57,500 nt of DNA from NCBI GenBank assembly GCA_902577575.1, contig CACGZQ010000001.1, positions 1 through 57,500 of the forward strand, in the 5' to 3' direction. Source of the DNA: an uncultured Pelagibacteraceae bacterium. Lineage in GTDB: Bacteria; Pseudomonadota; Alphaproteobacteria; Pelagibacterales; Pelagibacteraceae. Both the position numbers and the translations under genes were made by a program. Every line of letters starts with the position of its first letter. Position 1 is the first letter of the stretch. The notes under the pieces were generated by a model. The model worked only from the letters and a program-made list of their open reading frames with translations. It was not told the DNA's origin and searched no databases. This document shows positions 9,809 through 19,717 of this stretch, one piece after another.

Positions 9809-11704
9809 TTAAATTGCTGGTTTTGGTTTCAATCCCAGCGAACCTAAAGCTGATGAAGATTTACCGTCATTATCTTCTTCCTCTTTAAAAGATCTTGTAG
9901 GCTTTATATCTTTAAGTATTAAGTCTCTAATTTCGTCTCCTGATAAAGTTTCATAAATTAATAAGGCCTTAGCAATTTTATGTAAATCATCTATTTTTTC
10001 ATTAAGAACTTTTTTCGCTCTTTCGTATCCTTTATCAACAATTTTTTTAACTTCAGCATCAATTTTTTTAGCAGTTTCTTCTGACATATTTTGTTGTTTT
10101 GTCACCGATCTTCCTAAAAATACCTCTTCTTCGTTCTCGCCGTAAGCAATCGTACCTAATTCAGTGGTCATTCCATATTTCGTTACCATATTTTTTGCCA
10201 TTTTAGTTACCATCTCAATGTCGGAAGAAGCTCCAGATGTAACTTTATCATGACCAAATATAATTTCCTCAGCTATTCTTCCTCCCATCGCTACAGCTAT
10301 GTCTGCATGCATTTTTTCTCTTGTTACTGATAATTGATCTCTTTCTGGAAGTCTCATAACCATTCCAAGAGCTCTCCCTCTAGGAATAATAGTAGCTTTA
10401 TGTATAGGGTCAGAAGCTTTTTCATTTAATGCAACTATTGCATGACCACCTTCGTGATAAGCGGTTAATTTTTTCTCATCTTCAGTCATTACCATGGATC
10501 TTCTTTCTGCGCCCATCATTACTTTATCCTTTGCTTCCTCAATGTCTGACATTGTAACAACTCTTTTATTTTTTCTTGCAGCTAACAAAGCAGACTCGTT
10601 AATTAGATTAGCTAAATCTGCACCTGAGAATCCTGGCGTACCTCTAGCAATAGTTCTTAGTTTTACATCTGGACCAGTATTAATCTTTTTCACATGAACT
10701 TTTAAAATTTGTTCTCTTCCAATAATGTCAGGGTTACCAACAACTACCTGTCTATCAAATCTACCAGGTCTTAATAGTGCTGGGTCAAGCACATCAGGTC
10801 TATTAGTAGCTGCAATTAAAATTATTCCCTCATTTGTATCAAAACCGTCCATTTCAACAAGTAATTGATTTAAGGTTTGCTCTCTTTCATCATTCCCGCC
10901 TCCTAAACCTGCGCCTCTACTTCTTCCAACAGCGTCGATTTCATCAATAAAAATTATACATGGAGAGTGTTTTTTACCTTGTTCAAACATATCTCTTACT
11001 CTTGAAGCTCCCACTCCTACAAACATTTCAACAAAATCTGAACCTGAAATTGAGAAGAAAGGGACGTTTGCTTCTCCAGCTATAGCTTTAGCTAACAAAG
11101 TTTTTCCAGTTCCAGGAGGTCCAATGAGTAAAGCTCCTTTTGGAATTTTACCTCCTAATCTACTGAATTTTTTTGGATCTTTTAAGAATTCAACAATTTC
11201 TTCTACCTCTTCTTTAGCTTCCTCAACCCCAGCAACATCGTTAAATGTTACTTTGCCTTGCGCCTCGTTTAGAAGTTTAGCCTTAGACCTACCAAATCCC
11301 ATGGCGCCGCCTTTGCCGCCTTGCATTTGACGCATAAAGAATATCCATACACCTATAAGTAAAAGCATCGGAAACCAGGAAAGTAGTATGCCCAAAAGTG
11401 ATGGCATCTTATCTTCTTGTGGAGAAGCTACAATACTTACGCCGTTGCTTGAAAGTTTTTCAACAAGTTCAGGATAGTTTGGTGAGTAAGTTTTAAAAGA
11501 ACTTCCATCTGCTAACATGCCATTTATATTATTCCCTTGAATTTGAACTTCTACAACTCTTCCTGCTTCAACCTCGTTTAAAAAATTAGAAAAAGCTAAA
11601 TTGTTTTTTTCAGAGTTAACCTTACTTGGATCCTGAAACATGTTAAACAGTCCTACAGAAAGTAAGACTATGATGACCCACATTATTAAATTCTTAATAT
11701 TCAT
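9809..11704 (-). CDS. ftsH: ATP-dependent zinc metalloprotease FtsH
   Basis: Membrane-anchored AAA+ protease that degrades membrane and regulatory proteins, classically including RpoH. Two transmembrane helices lie at about residues 4-22 and 105-124 with a periplasmic loop between. Walker A GPPGTGKT is at 195-202, Walker B reads IIFIDEID, the second region of homology RPGRFDR follows, and the zinc site is HEGGH near 418. Length 631 is full. It is the first of a ftsH-folP-glmM-thiD-purA run; a 78-base gap separates it from tilS, enough for its own promoter. Confidence 0.97.
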   Translation of the reverse strand: MNIKNLIMWVIIVLLSVGLFNMFQDPSKVNSEKNNLAFSNFLNEVEAGRVVEVQIQGNNINGMLADGSSFKTYSPNYPELVEKLSSNGVSIVASPQEDKMPSLLGILLSWFPMLLLIGVWIFFMRQMQGGKGGAMGFGRSKAKLLNEAQGKVTFNDVAGVEEAKEEVEEIVEFLKDPKKFSRLGGKIPKGALLIGPPGTGKTLLAKAIAGEANVPFFSISGSDFVEMFVGVGASRVRDMFEQGKKHSPCIIFIDEIDAVGRSRGAGLGGGNDEREQTLNQLLVEMDGFDTNEGIILIAATNRPDVLDPALLRPGRFDRQVVVGNPDIIGREQILKVHVKKINTGPDVKLRTIARGTPGFSGADLANLINESALLAARKNKRVVTMSDIEEAKDKVMMGAERRSMVMTEDEKKLTAYHEGGHAIVALNEKASDPIHKATIIPRGRALGMVMRLPERDQLSVTREKMHADIAVAMGGRIAEEIIFGHDKVTSGASSDIEMVTKMAKNMVTKYGMTTELGTIAYGENEEEVFLGRSVTKQQNMSEETAKKIDAEVKKIVDKGYERAKKVLNEKIDDLHKIAKALLIYETLSGDEIRDLILKDIKPTRSFKEEEDNDGKSSSALGSLGLKPKPAI

Positions 11705-11782
11705 ATTTTCTAGATAATTACTAAATCTAATTAATCAAGTATTATTGAAGTTTAATTCAGTTGTAAATAAGACAAATTATAA

Positions 11783-12823
11783 CTAAATCTCCTTAAAATA
11801 ACGTTTTTTCTCTTTTTTTATTAATAATTGATCTTTTTGTCTCTCAAAAACACAGTTGCTTAGGGTGCTTTTTTTAAACGCTTTATCTTTAATATTTTTA
11901 ATCAAATTTACAACCTTCTTTGATCTTGGATTATAATAGTTATTATGTAATTCTTTTATTACATCATTGATTACTCTAATTCGGATTTCTTCATTAGATT
12001 TATTGAATTGTTTTAAATCTAAGTAAATCTTGCCATTTATTTTTTTTTTAATGAATTCTTTTGATTTTTTAATCATGAAATTCTCTAAAGTGACTTTGCT
12101 GGATGCTAGGTTATTAATCGATTTAATTATTTGATCATAGCTTATTCCGCTATTCATCAATGGTTTCTTTAGCTTTCTAATTTTGACTCTTAGATATTTT
12201 GTATTTATATTTGAAGGATCTCTTATATATTCACCAAATATTTTTTTTGAAATTTTCGTTAAATCTCTTTTTTTTATCTCTAATAAAGGTCGGTATAATC
12301 TTAAATATTTGTGTATTTTGGTTGAAGATTGCATCGCTGATAATCCCTTTAAACCACTTCCCCTTGATAGTCTGATAAAAAATGTTTCAACCTGATCCTC
12401 TAAATTGTGAGCTGTTAATATTGTTGCAATATTTTTTTTTTCGCAAAATTTCGAGAGTAATTTATATCTAATAGTTCTAGCGGTACTTTGAACATTTTTC
12501 TCAATTTTTAAATAATTCGTTAAAATGTCCAGTTTAATCTTAAATCTTTTTAAAATTTTTTTTACTTTTAAAGCCTCTTTGGAAGAGTTTTTTCTTATTC
12601 TGTGATCTACTAACACATAATAAAATCTTGTTTTTTTTTCTAAACTATAATTTTTAGCAAGAGCCGCTAAAGCTAAGCTATCGGGTCCACCAGATATAGC
12701 GATTGCTATACGCTTTTTATAAATATTTCTTATTTTTCCTTTAAATTTTAAGTAAATTTTTGAAAGCTCTTCGTGGTCTTTAAATTTAACCTTAAGACTT
12801 GCACTTGAATTTTTTTTGCTCAT
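11783..12823 (-). CDS. tilS: tRNA(Ile)-lysidine synthase
   Basis: Converts C34 of tRNA-Ile(CAU) to lysidine so that it reads AUA. The N-type ATP-pyrophosphatase P-loop ISGGPDSLALA is at residues 43-53, with HNLEDQVETFFIRLSRGSGLKGL near 128. Length 346 indicates a short form without a long C-terminal domain. No alternative Met lies before the P-loop, so the start is inside cpoB, giving a 32-base overlap with that gene. The order cpoB-tilS-ftsH is the usual alphaproteobacterial one. Confidence 0.92.
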   Translation of the reverse strand: MSKKNSSASLKVKFKDHEELSKIYLKFKGKIRNIYKKRIAIAISGGPDSLALAALAKNYSLEKKTRFYYVLVDHRIRKNSSKEALKVKKILKRFKIKLDILTNYLKIEKNVQSTARTIRYKLLSKFCEKKNIATILTAHNLEDQVETFFIRLSRGSGLKGLSAMQSSTKIHKYLRLYRPLLEIKKRDLTKISKKIFGEYIRDPSNINTKYLRVKIRKLKKPLMNSGISYDQIIKSINNLASSKVTLENFMIKKSKEFIKKKINGKIYLDLKQFNKSNEEIRIRVINDVIKELHNNYYNPRSKKVVNLIKNIKDKAFKKSTLSNCVFERQKDQLLIKKEKKRYFKEI

Positions 12824-13751
12824 ACTGAGCTTTTTGTAACACAGACTTGCTTGCTTTTGGGTATTCTTTTTTTAATCCAATTATCATTTTACAACCTTGA
12901 TCTTTTTCTCCTAGTTGCACCATAGTGATACCAAGTTTAAGTAGGTTATCAGGTGCTTTTTTGCTTTTAGGATAATTTTGATATCCATCTAAATATGCTG
13001 TTGCTGCATCTGAATACAATTGTCTTATACGAAAGGTTTCGCCATACCAATACTGTGCGCTACCTGCTAGATCGTGATCTTTATTTTTATCAATAAACTC
13101 TTTTAAAGCTGCTTCAGCAGTTTCATAATCTCCAATTTTCATAAAGCTTACGGCAAACTCGTATTGCTCTTTAGGACTTTTATTTGGTAGTAAAGATTTT
13201 TGATTTTCTGGTAGTTCTGAAATTACGGTTTGGGCTCCCTCTACTGAATTAATTGATTGTTGTTTTGGTAAGCTAGAAGTTTGGTAAGCTGGAGTTGCAC
13301 CAAAATCTTGTGGTTTGCTTGAACCAGGTAAAACTAATTTCTCATCTTTTTTTGCTAATGTATTACCATTTTCTAAGTCAGAAAATCGTAATTGTGTATC
13401 TGATTGAATTTTAGTAACTCTTGTAGATAATTTATCTAATTTAAAATTGACCTCTTCAAATTTGTTTGTGAGTTCTCTGAATTGGTTCTCAATTCCATTT
13501 AATTTTAGCAAATGTTTAGTTAAGATATCCTCATTTAAACCATCAGACGAAATATTTGCAGATATCGAAGCAACATCTGATTTTTGATAAACCGCTTTTT
13601 CTAAAGTTTTTAAATCTTTTGTAATTACTTGAATTTGATCAGAGATGGACTTTAAATAAATTTCCTCCTCCTCGGCTTGTAGCATCGACTCAGTAGAAAA
13701 AATAAAAGCTATTGATAATAAAATATTTATAAATTTTCTATTAACATCCAT
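12792..13751 (-). CDS. cpoB: Cell division coordinator CpoB/YbgF (Tol-Pal associated)
   Basis: Periplasmic TPR protein that links the Tol-Pal machine to peptidoglycan synthesis at the septum (known for the family). A signal peptide is seen at residues 1-26 (cleavage near MLQA/EEEE). A coiled-coil stretch (about 30-110) precedes a low-complexity linker, and three TPR-like repeats fill residues about 200-315 (EQYEFAVSFMKIGDYETAEAALKEF and onward). Length 319 fits. It follows pal but lies beyond a strong terminator, so its level is probably set by read-through or its own promoter. Confidence 0.9.
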   Translation of the reverse strand: MDVNRKFINILLSIAFIFSTESMLQAEEEEIYLKSISDQIQVITKDLKTLEKAVYQKSDVASISANISSDGLNEDILTKHLLKLNGIENQFRELTNKFEEVNFKLDKLSTRVTKIQSDTQLRFSDLENGNTLAKKDEKLVLPGSSKPQDFGATPAYQTSSLPKQQSINSVEGAQTVISELPENQKSLLPNKSPKEQYEFAVSFMKIGDYETAEAALKEFIDKNKDHDLAGSAQYWYGETFRIRQLYSDAATAYLDGYQNYPKSKKAPDNLLKLGITMVQLGEKDQGCKMIIGLKKEYPKASKSVLQKAQYEQKKFKCKS

Positions 13752-13778
13752 GTTAATTATTTATTGATACAAAATGGC

Positions 13779-13817
13779 AAAAAAAAGACCCTTTAATATT
13801 TAGTATTAAAGGGTCTT
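13779..13817 (-). terminator. Intrinsic terminator after pal
   Basis: A perfect 14-bp inverted repeat (AAGACCCTTTAATA / TATTAAAGGGTCTT, loop TTTAG) spans 13785-13817. On the minus strand it is followed by eight T residues (A-run 13779-13786 on plus). It lies 15 bases past the pal stop codon and before cpoB, so it should end the tolQRAB-pal transcript. Confidence 0.9.
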
Positions 13818-13831
13818 ATAAATATAATTTA

Positions 13832-14308
13832 TTAATTTACTTTTACAGTAACAGATCTTCTGTTCTGAGACCAAGAAACTGGTGAAGATTTAGGATTAAC
13901 AGGTTTCTCTTTTCCGTAGCTAATTACTGAAAGTCTCTTTCCAGATATCCCATAGGTCATCAAATAATCTCTTGCAGCATTTGCTCTTCTTTCGCCTAAT
14001 GCCAAGTTATATTCTCTAGTACCTCTTTCATCAGCATGTCCTTCAATCACTACATTAAGATTTTTATTTTTTCTTAGAAAGGTAGCTTGTTTTCTCAAAG
14101 TTGCTCTAGATGCTGTTGTCAATGATGATTTGTTTGTTGCAAAAAACACTCTGTCAGGAACACCAGCAGCCAAATACTCAACTGTCTCCGAGCCTGTATA
14201 AACGTCACCCTCTATAATTCCAGATTTTTTTGCTGTAGAACACGCGCTTAATATTAAAGTCGTAAAAACTACAAGTAATATATTTTTTAAATTCGTATTT
14301 AATGTCAT
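13832..14308 (-). CDS. pal: Peptidoglycan-associated lipoprotein
   Basis: Outer-membrane lipoprotein that grips peptidoglycan and binds TolB. The lipobox LSAC places the lipid-bearing Cys near residue 22 of this start. The OmpA-like domain follows with the meso-DAP-binding motif GHADERGTREYNLALGERRA. An upstream ATG at 14326 would add six residues, but an AGGGG Shine-Dalgarno sits 5 bases before the ATG at 14308, so the shorter form is preferred. It is the last gene of the tol operon, followed directly by an intrinsic terminator. Confidence 0.93.
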   Translation of the reverse strand: MTLNTNLKNILLVVFTTLILSACSTAKKSGIIEGDVYTGSETVEYLAAGVPDRVFFATNKSSLTTASRATLRKQATFLRKNKNLNVVIEGHADERGTREYNLALGERRANAARDYLMTYGISGKRLSVISYGKEKPVNPKSSPVSWSQNRRSVTVKVN

Positions 14309-14383
14309 TTTTTCCCCTAGGTTCAATGAATTTATTTCAAATTATTTGAAATTATTCAAGCTTATTTTGCATAAAAATTATGG

Positions 14384-15721
14384 TCACTTTGATAATAAAG
14401 AGGACCAAGATGGGTCTGAAGCGTCTGTTTTCGTTAAAAGCCTTCTCTCATTATAGCCTGTAATATCTATAGACCACAATTTTGCAGAAAATCCTTTACC
14501 TTTATCTCCGGCTTTAGTTTCTCTGTAAAAAACTAAAACTCTTCCATTAGGCGACCATGAAGGTGCTTCTTGATAATAGTTTTCTGTAAGTAACCTCTCA
14601 CCAGTGCCGTCTGTTCTCATGACCCCTATATAAAATTTACCTTTGTGCATTTTTGTAAATGCAATTAAATCACCTCTAGGTGACCAAACAGGTGTCCCAT
14701 AAATTCCCTTTCCAAAGGTAATTCTTTTAACATTACTACCATCACTTCTCATTACATAAATTTGTTGCAACCCACTTCTATCTGAATTAAATGCAATAAA
14801 TTTACCATCAGGAGAAAATGACGGAGATGTATCAATAGAAGAATGTTCAGTAATTCTCTCAACAACTCTGTTATCTAAATTCATTGTGTAAATATCTGAA
14901 TTTCCATCTTTTGCGAAACTCATTATTATTTTTTTTCCATCTGGTGAAAATCTTGGGGCAAAAGTCATACCTGGAAAATTACCCACTATCTCTTGAGTAC
15001 CTGTTTCGATATCTAAAAGATATACTCTTGGCATATTCCTAAAATATGACATGTACGTTACCATTTGGCTGGTTGGATTGAATCTTGGGGTCAATACTAA
15101 TTCATTTCCTAAAGTTAGATATTTTGTGTTTTCTCCATCTTGATCCATGATTGCTAATTTTTTAACTCTCTGGTTTTTTGGACCAGTTTCCGAAACATAA
15201 ATTATTCTTGTGTCGAAGTATCCTTCTTCTCCGGTTAATCGCTCGTAAATTTTATCTGATATTATATGTGCGACTCTTCTCCAATTAGAAGGTGTAGTCG
15301 TAAAAGCTAAAGCAGTCATTTCTTGAGCTGCTGCTAAATCCCATAATCTAAATTCAACTTTTAATTTTCCACCAATTACTAAAAGTTTTCCAGTAACTAA
15401 TGCTTGAGCTTTAATAAGTCTCCAATCCTCAAATCGAGGCTTTAAGTGAGCAATATCAGGTTTTTGTACAAATGCATCTTTTTTAAGCGGATTAAAAAGA
15501 CCAGTATTTTTGAAATTATTCTCTATGATCTCTGAAATTTTCGTTCCTAATTCTTTTGTTTTTAAATTTTTAGTTTCTTCTGACTTAATATCAACGTGTA
15601 GTGGAGAAACTGCTATTGGCAACGGATCAAGGTTTCCCCTAGTTATATCTACCTCTATTAAAGCAAATAATTTTGAACAGCTTAAGAAGAAAAAAAGATT
15701 CAATAGTAGTAATCTGATCAT
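14384..15721 (-). CDS. tolB: Tol-Pal system protein TolB
   Basis: Periplasmic beta-propeller protein that shuttles between Pal and TolA. An N-terminal signal peptide (about residues 1-20) is followed by the TolB N-domain ([15 protein letters not shown]) and repeated WD40-like blades with the [10 protein letters not shown] / [12 protein letters not shown] / PSWSPNGR signatures. Length 445 is typical. It starts one base after the stop of tolA and precedes pal. Confidence 0.96.
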   Translation of the reverse strand: MIRLLLLNLFFFLSCSKLFALIEVDITRGNLDPLPIAVSPLHVDIKSEETKNLKTKELGTKISEIIENNFKNTGLFNPLKKDAFVQKPDIAHLKPRFEDWRLIKAQALVTGKLLVIGGKLKVEFRLWDLAAAQEMTALAFTTTPSNWRRVAHIISDKIYERLTGEEGYFDTRIIYVSETGPKNQRVKKLAIMDQDGENTKYLTLGNELVLTPRFNPTSQMVTYMSYFRNMPRVYLLDIETGTQEIVGNFPGMTFAPRFSPDGKKIIMSFAKDGNSDIYTMNLDNRVVERITEHSSIDTSPSFSPDGKFIAFNSDRSGLQQIYVMRSDGSNVKRITFGKGIYGTPVWSPRGDLIAFTKMHKGKFYIGVMRTDGTGERLLTENYYQEAPSWSPNGRVLVFYRETKAGDKGKGFSAKLWSIDITGYNERRLLTKTDASDPSWSSLLSK

Positions 15722-15722
15722 A

Positions 15723-16529
15723 TTAGCCTTTCAACATTTCCATTGGATTAAAATTTAGTTGAAGATCTTTCCATTTTTCATATCCAGTCGGTGGTACTTT
15801 AAGTGGTTGACATAATCTAACAGCTCTTAAAGCGCTTTCTGCTAAAACTTTATAAAATTTTTGACCTGGTTTATTCATCCTTTCATGGTCTAATATTTCA
15901 GATTTCATTATCGTCCCGTCTTTTTTTAATTGTAGCTTTACTCTTACTAATAAGTCTTGATCATAAGGTAGACCTAGAGGAACACTCCAACAACCAAATA
16001 TTTGAGCTCTTAAAGCATCTTCTTCTGACAAAGAAAGTGCTGTAGCAAAGGAGTTTTTTTTATTACTTTGAGTAATTTTATTGCTATCCTTTTTCTTAAC
16101 TGCCTCAACTTCTTTTGCTTTATCTATTAAAGCTGCAATTTGATTTGTGTCAATTATCTCTTTTTTTTCAAATTCTGAGGATTGTCTGATTTGAGGCTTT
16201 ACCTCTTCTGGGTTTTGCTTTTTTTTCACTATTTTTTTTTGTTCATCTTTTTCGTCAGGTAAAGGTATCCTATCTGGCTTTTCTTTTTCTTTAGCAGCAG
16301 GTGGTGCCTGCTCTGACACTATTCTTTCCTCTTTTTTTTTTGTTTCTTCTATTATTTTTCTTGCTTTTGGAGCGTAAGGTATATTTGTCTTATCTGAAAT
16401 TTGAATTAATTCTACTGAAACTATCGGAGGTAGATCTACTGGTTCTCTAAGCATGAAAGGAAAGCTTAATATTGTTAATATAATCATTATAGTATGAAAG
16501 GTAATTGAGTAAAATAAACTTTTTATCAT
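15723..16529 (-). CDS. tolA: TolA-like energy transducer
   Basis: Links the inner-membrane TolQR motor to Pal/TolB. A single N-terminal transmembrane helix (about 5-26) is followed by a charged Glu/Lys/Pro-rich middle domain (about 60-165), then a TonB-like C-terminal domain around residues 175-260. The charged middle region is shorter than in enterobacterial TolA (total 268 versus about 420 residues), suggesting a narrower periplasm or a streamlined stalk (inference). It lies 8 bases after tolR. Confidence 0.88.
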   Translation of the reverse strand: MIKSLFYSITFHTIMIILTILSFPFMLREPVDLPPIVSVELIQISDKTNIPYAPKARKIIEETKKKEERIVSEQAPPAAKEKEKPDRIPLPDEKDEQKKIVKKKQNPEEVKPQIRQSSEFEKKEIIDTNQIAALIDKAKEVEAVKKKDSNKITQSNKKNSFATALSLSEEDALRAQIFGCWSVPLGLPYDQDLLVRVKLQLKKDGTIMKSEILDHERMNKPGQKFYKVLAESALRAVRLCQPLKVPPTGYEKWKDLQLNFNPMEMLKG

Positions 16530-16537
16530 ATTCCATC

Positions 16538-16951
16538 CTAATTTTTATATGGTTCTGAAATTAAAGCCACTTTGGAAAATCCTGCACCAGATAATGTCCC
16601 CATGACTTCAAGAACTCTCCCATAGTTAATGTTTTTATCCCCCCTGACATAAATTCTGGTATCAGTTCTATTCTTAGCTATAGCTAAAAGTTTTGGAACC
16701 ATTTTTTGATAAGAGACTTGATGTTCTTGAATATATATTTCACCTTTAGCGTTAATACTTATTGTTAGAGGTTCCTGATCGTCAGGTAGAGAGTCTGCAG
16801 CGGATTCCGGTAAATCAACTTGAACGCCTACAGTCAATAAAGGTGCCGTAACCATAAAAATAATTAAAAGAACTAACATCACATCTACAAATGGTGTAAC
16901 GTTAATTTCACTCATTGGTTCGTTTCTTGAGCGATTAATTTTGAAAGCCAT
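16538..16951 (-). CDS. tolR: Biopolymer transport protein TolR (ExbD family)
   Basis: Inner-membrane motor component. One N-terminal transmembrane helix contains the conserved proton-path Asp in FVDVMLVLLIIFMV (near residue 23), followed by an ExbD/TolR periplasmic domain. Length 137 is normal. It starts 2 bases after tolQ. Confidence 0.95.
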   Translation of the reverse strand: MAFKINRSRNEPMSEINVTPFVDVMLVLLIIFMVTAPLLTVGVQVDLPESAADSLPDDQEPLTISINAKGEIYIQEHQVSYQKMVPKLLAIAKNRTDTRIYVRGDKNINYGRVLEVMGTLSGAGFSKVALISEPYKN

Positions 16952-16953
16952 TA

Positions 16954-17634
16954 TTAAATTATTGATAAAAATCTTTTTGAAAAATTATCTATTTTTGAAA
17001 AATATCTTCTAGAGTCGCTATTAAATTTATTATAGGCAACAACTGCAGGAATTGCAGCTAATAATCCTAAAGCAGTGGCAAATAACGCCTCGGCAATTCC
17101 GGGAGCTACTATAGCCAAACTTGTATTTCTCGAAATAGCTATAGATTGAAATGAGTTCATAATTCCCCAAACTGTTCCAAATAAACCGATAAATGGTGCC
17201 GTTGATCCAATGGTTGCTAAAAATGTAAAATTTTTCTCAACTTTTTTAACTTCATTATCAGTTGCAATTTCTAAAATTCTTTCAACTCTAGCAGTCTGAA
17301 CAGCTGATGACTGTCTTTTAGTTTTAAGTAGCTCTGCCATTGCAGCCTTGAAAATTAAAGTAGCAGGATCCTTGGTGCTTGCAGGAAGGTTGCTATTAAA
17401 ACTCTCTGCAGACTTTGCTTTCCAAAATTTTTTTTCAAAATCTTCCGTTGATTTATTTATACTTTTAAATAACTTGAATTTATCGAAAATTAATGCCCAT
17501 GAAAAAATAGAGCTAGCAATTAATAAAATAATTACAAATTTTACTACAAAATCTGCTCGCAAAAAAAGGCTCCATAATGAAAAGTCCGATGATCCACCTA
17601 AACCTACAACTTGGGCTGCAATATCTTGTTCCAT
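16954..17634 (-). CDS. tolQ: TolQ proton channel subunit (MotA/ExbB family)
   Basis: Forms the proton-conducting TolQR complex in the inner membrane. Three transmembrane helices are visible (about 27-47, 135-160 and 170-195), with the conserved block ATIGSTAPFIGLFGTVWGIM and the LGLLAAIPAVVAYN helix. Length 226 is typical. It heads tolQRAB-pal. The gene ybgC, which usually precedes tolQ, is not present; instead a RuvC-like gene lies 58 bases upstream. Confidence 0.95.
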   Translation of the reverse strand: MEQDIAAQVVGLGGSSDFSLWSLFLRADFVVKFVIILLIASSIFSWALIFDKFKLFKSINKSTEDFEKKFWKAKSAESFNSNLPASTKDPATLIFKAAMAELLKTKRQSSAVQTARVERILEIATDNEVKKVEKNFTFLATIGSTAPFIGLFGTVWGIMNSFQSIAISRNTSLAIVAPGIAEALFATALGLLAAIPAVVAYNKFNSDSRRYFSKIDNFSKRFLSII

Positions 17635-17692
17635 TGAATTTGATTACTTTTAGATTGTGTCATGAATTTGGCGCTTTTTGATAATTTGATAC

Positions 17693-18184
17693 TTAATTGC
17701 TATCTTTTAATCGTGTGTCACTAAAAAATCTAGCTATTAAAATAGCGTCAGATTTATTAACGTCTTTTTTTTTTGATAATTGATCTGCAATTGATGGATA
17801 CATTTCTATAGCTTTAGTTCTGCTAGAATCTTTAGATGAATTAATTAATTCAAAATATTTTTTCCATTTTGAAGGTCTTATAAAAAAGATGGGTAAATTT
17901 AGAGCAGCACACACGCCTTTTATAGCTCCAAAGGTTTGTCCAAAATTGAACATACTAGTAACTCCCTGGCCTGGCATTGCATTAACTTGCTCTACCACTA
18001 CGTTTATTTCTTCACGGTTTTCAATATTTTCTTTGATAATGTTCACAAGTTGAGCGCTATTTAATTGTTTTTTGTTTTTCTTACCTTCTGCCATGACTGG
18101 CATATCATATATTTTTAACACTTTGTTATTATCGAGAACTGCTATTGCACCGCTTAACCCGGGGTCTATACCTATTATTCTCAT
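17693..18184 (-). CDS. RuvC-like RNase H-fold nuclease (Holliday-junction resolvase-like)
   Basis: The RNase H-fold opening GIDPGLSGA (acid D7), a second acid in VVVEQV (E65) and a C-terminal acid in KSDAILIARF (D146) are seen, as in RuvC-type resolvases. The segment NAMPGQGVTSMFNFGQTFG is typical of RuvC-like proteins common in phages and not of canonical RuvC. It occupies the place of ruvC after the YebC gene, but ruvA and ruvB are absent from this locus. Resolvase activity is inferred; another structure-specific nuclease role is possible. Confidence 0.75.
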   Translation of the reverse strand: MRIIGIDPGLSGAIAVLDNNKVLKIYDMPVMAEGKKNKKQLNSAQLVNIIKENIENREEINVVVEQVNAMPGQGVTSMFNFGQTFGAIKGVCAALNLPIFFIRPSKWKKYFELINSSKDSSRTKAIEMYPSIADQLSKKKDVNKSDAILIARFFSDTRLKDSN

Positions 18185-18185
18185 T

Positions 18186-18908
18186 TCAATTTTCTAAATT
18201 TGCATTAGTAAAAATATTTTGAACATCATCTAATTCCTCTAAAGCGGTTAAAACTTCTACCATTTTTTTTGTTTGATCTTTATTTAAATCTAAATAACTT
18301 AAAGCTCTCCACTCTATAGCTGAATAAACAAAACTATCTACTTTCTTTTCAAGAGTTGTTTTTATTCTATAAAAGTCCTCCTTTTCAGTAATTATCTCAT
18401 AAATTTCTTCAATTTGGCTACAATCTTTAGCTCCAGCGTTTATGGCGATTTCAAATGCATCACTCTCGGTAATTTTATTTTTTTCAAGGTGGATAATTCC
18501 ACAATTATTAAACATGTGTGTTGTTGACCCCGACTCTCCCAATATACCTCCATTTTTTTGAAGAACTGTTCTTATACTTGATGCTGATCTATTTTTATTA
18601 TCTGTTAAGGTCTCAATTATTAAAGCTGTATTATAAGGTCCAAAACCTTCATATCTTAAATTTTCATAATTTTTTTCGTTTGATATTTCTGATTTACTAA
18701 TTGCTCTTTTAATATTCTCCTTAGGCATGTTTGCTTGTTTTGCTGCTTGAATAGCTGCTCTTAATCTAGGATTCATGTCAGGACTTTTATCTCCAAGTTT
18801 AGCTGCCACTGTTATCTCCCTTGACAGCTTTGAGAAAATTCTAGATCTCTCTTTATCTACTCTTCCCTTTTTATGTTTTATTCCAGCCCAATGAGAGTGT
18901 CCTGCCAT
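18186..18908 (-). CDS. yebC: YebC/PmpR-family regulatory protein
   Basis: Member of the TACO1/YebC family, reported as transcription regulators in some bacteria and as helpers of ribosomes on difficult peptides in others. It begins with the hallmark MAGHSHWAGIKHKKGRVD and carries EGFGPYNTALIIETLTDNKNR near 85-105. Length 240 is standard. It sits 1 base before the RuvC-like gene; yebC-ruvC is a classic neighbour pair. Confidence 0.92.
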   Translation of the reverse strand: MAGHSHWAGIKHKKGRVDKERSRIFSKLSREITVAAKLGDKSPDMNPRLRAAIQAAKQANMPKENIKRAISKSEISNEKNYENLRYEGFGPYNTALIIETLTDNKNRSASSIRTVLQKNGGILGESGSTTHMFNNCGIIHLEKNKITESDAFEIAINAGAKDCSQIEEIYEIITEKEDFYRIKTTLEKKVDSFVYSAIEWRALSYLDLNKDQTKKMVEVLTALEELDDVQNIFTNANLEN

Positions 18909-18910
18909 AA

Positions 18911-19717
18911 CTATTTTTTTAAAGTCCCGCCAACAATCAATCTAGAAACTTTTATTGCAAGTCCAGTGTTTTCATCTGCTTCAACTATTACTCCAGATAC
19001 CGTTCCTTCTCCATCTGAAGGAAAATGTTTTACTGAATTTTTGTCTTTAAAAAATTTCTTTAAAGAGTTTTCTTTGTTCATACCTATCACTGAATTATAA
19101 TCACCACACATGCCAATATCAGTTTGATAAGCTGTGCCTTTTTCAAGGACTCTAGTATCTGCAGTTGGTACATGTGTGTGCGTTCCAACAACACATGTTG
19201 TGGAACCATCTAAAAAATGTGCAATTGCCATTTTTTCACTCGTGATCTCACCGTGAAAATCTACTATAGAAAAATCTACATTTTTTTTTAAAGTAATTTT
19301 TTTCATAATTTCTTTTGCTTTTTTAAATACATCATCTGATTTTCTCATAAAGACATTTCCCATTAAGTTTATAACACCAATTTTAAATTTTTTATCTTTT
19401 GATAAAAATATTCCGTATCCTTTACCTGGAGATCCTTCTGCTAAGTTTGCGGGTCTTAAAAGCCTACTTTCTTTTTCTATAAATTTTATAGTTTCTTCTT
19501 TATCCCATATATGATTTCCAGAAGTAATGACGTCTATGCCTAGTGAAAAAAGTTCTTCTGCTATTTCTTTAGTAATTCCTTTACCATCGTCAGCGGCGTT
19601 TTCACCATTTATTATTGAGAAATTAATTTGATTTTTTTCTAAAATTTCATAAAGATTTTTTTTTATTGCTTTCCTACCAGATAAAGCCATTACGTCGCCT
19701 AGAACTAAAATTTTCAT
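18911..19717 (-). CDS. YmdB-family metallophosphoesterase
   Basis: Two-metal phosphoesterase of the YmdB family; characterised members hydrolyse 2',3'-cyclic nucleotides or other phosphodiesters. Metal ligands are recognisable in GDVMALSGR (near 7), NGENAADDGKG, TSGNHIWD and later DFHGE and GTHTHVPTADT. Length 268 fits. It is packed between the YebC gene and the 5-formyl-THF cyclo-ligase gene. The physiological substrate here is unknown. Confidence 0.88.
   Translation of the reverse strand: MKILVLGDVMALSGRKAIKKNLYEILEKNQINFSIINGENAADDGKGITKEIAEELFSLGIDVITSGNHIWDKEETIKFIEKESRLLRPANLAEGSPGKGYGIFLSKDKKFKIGVINLMGNVFMRKSDDVFKKAKEIMKKITLKKNVDFSIVDFHGEITSEKMAIAHFLDGSTTCVVGTHTHVPTADTRVLEKGTAYQTDIGMCGDYNSVIGMNKENSLKKFFKDKNSVKHFPSDGEGTVSGVIVEADENTGLAIKVSRLIVGGTLKK

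Noticed and set aside
12792..12823. Frameshift between cpoB and tilS
   Set aside because: Both proteins are complete by family length; the 32-base overlap is simple gene overlap.
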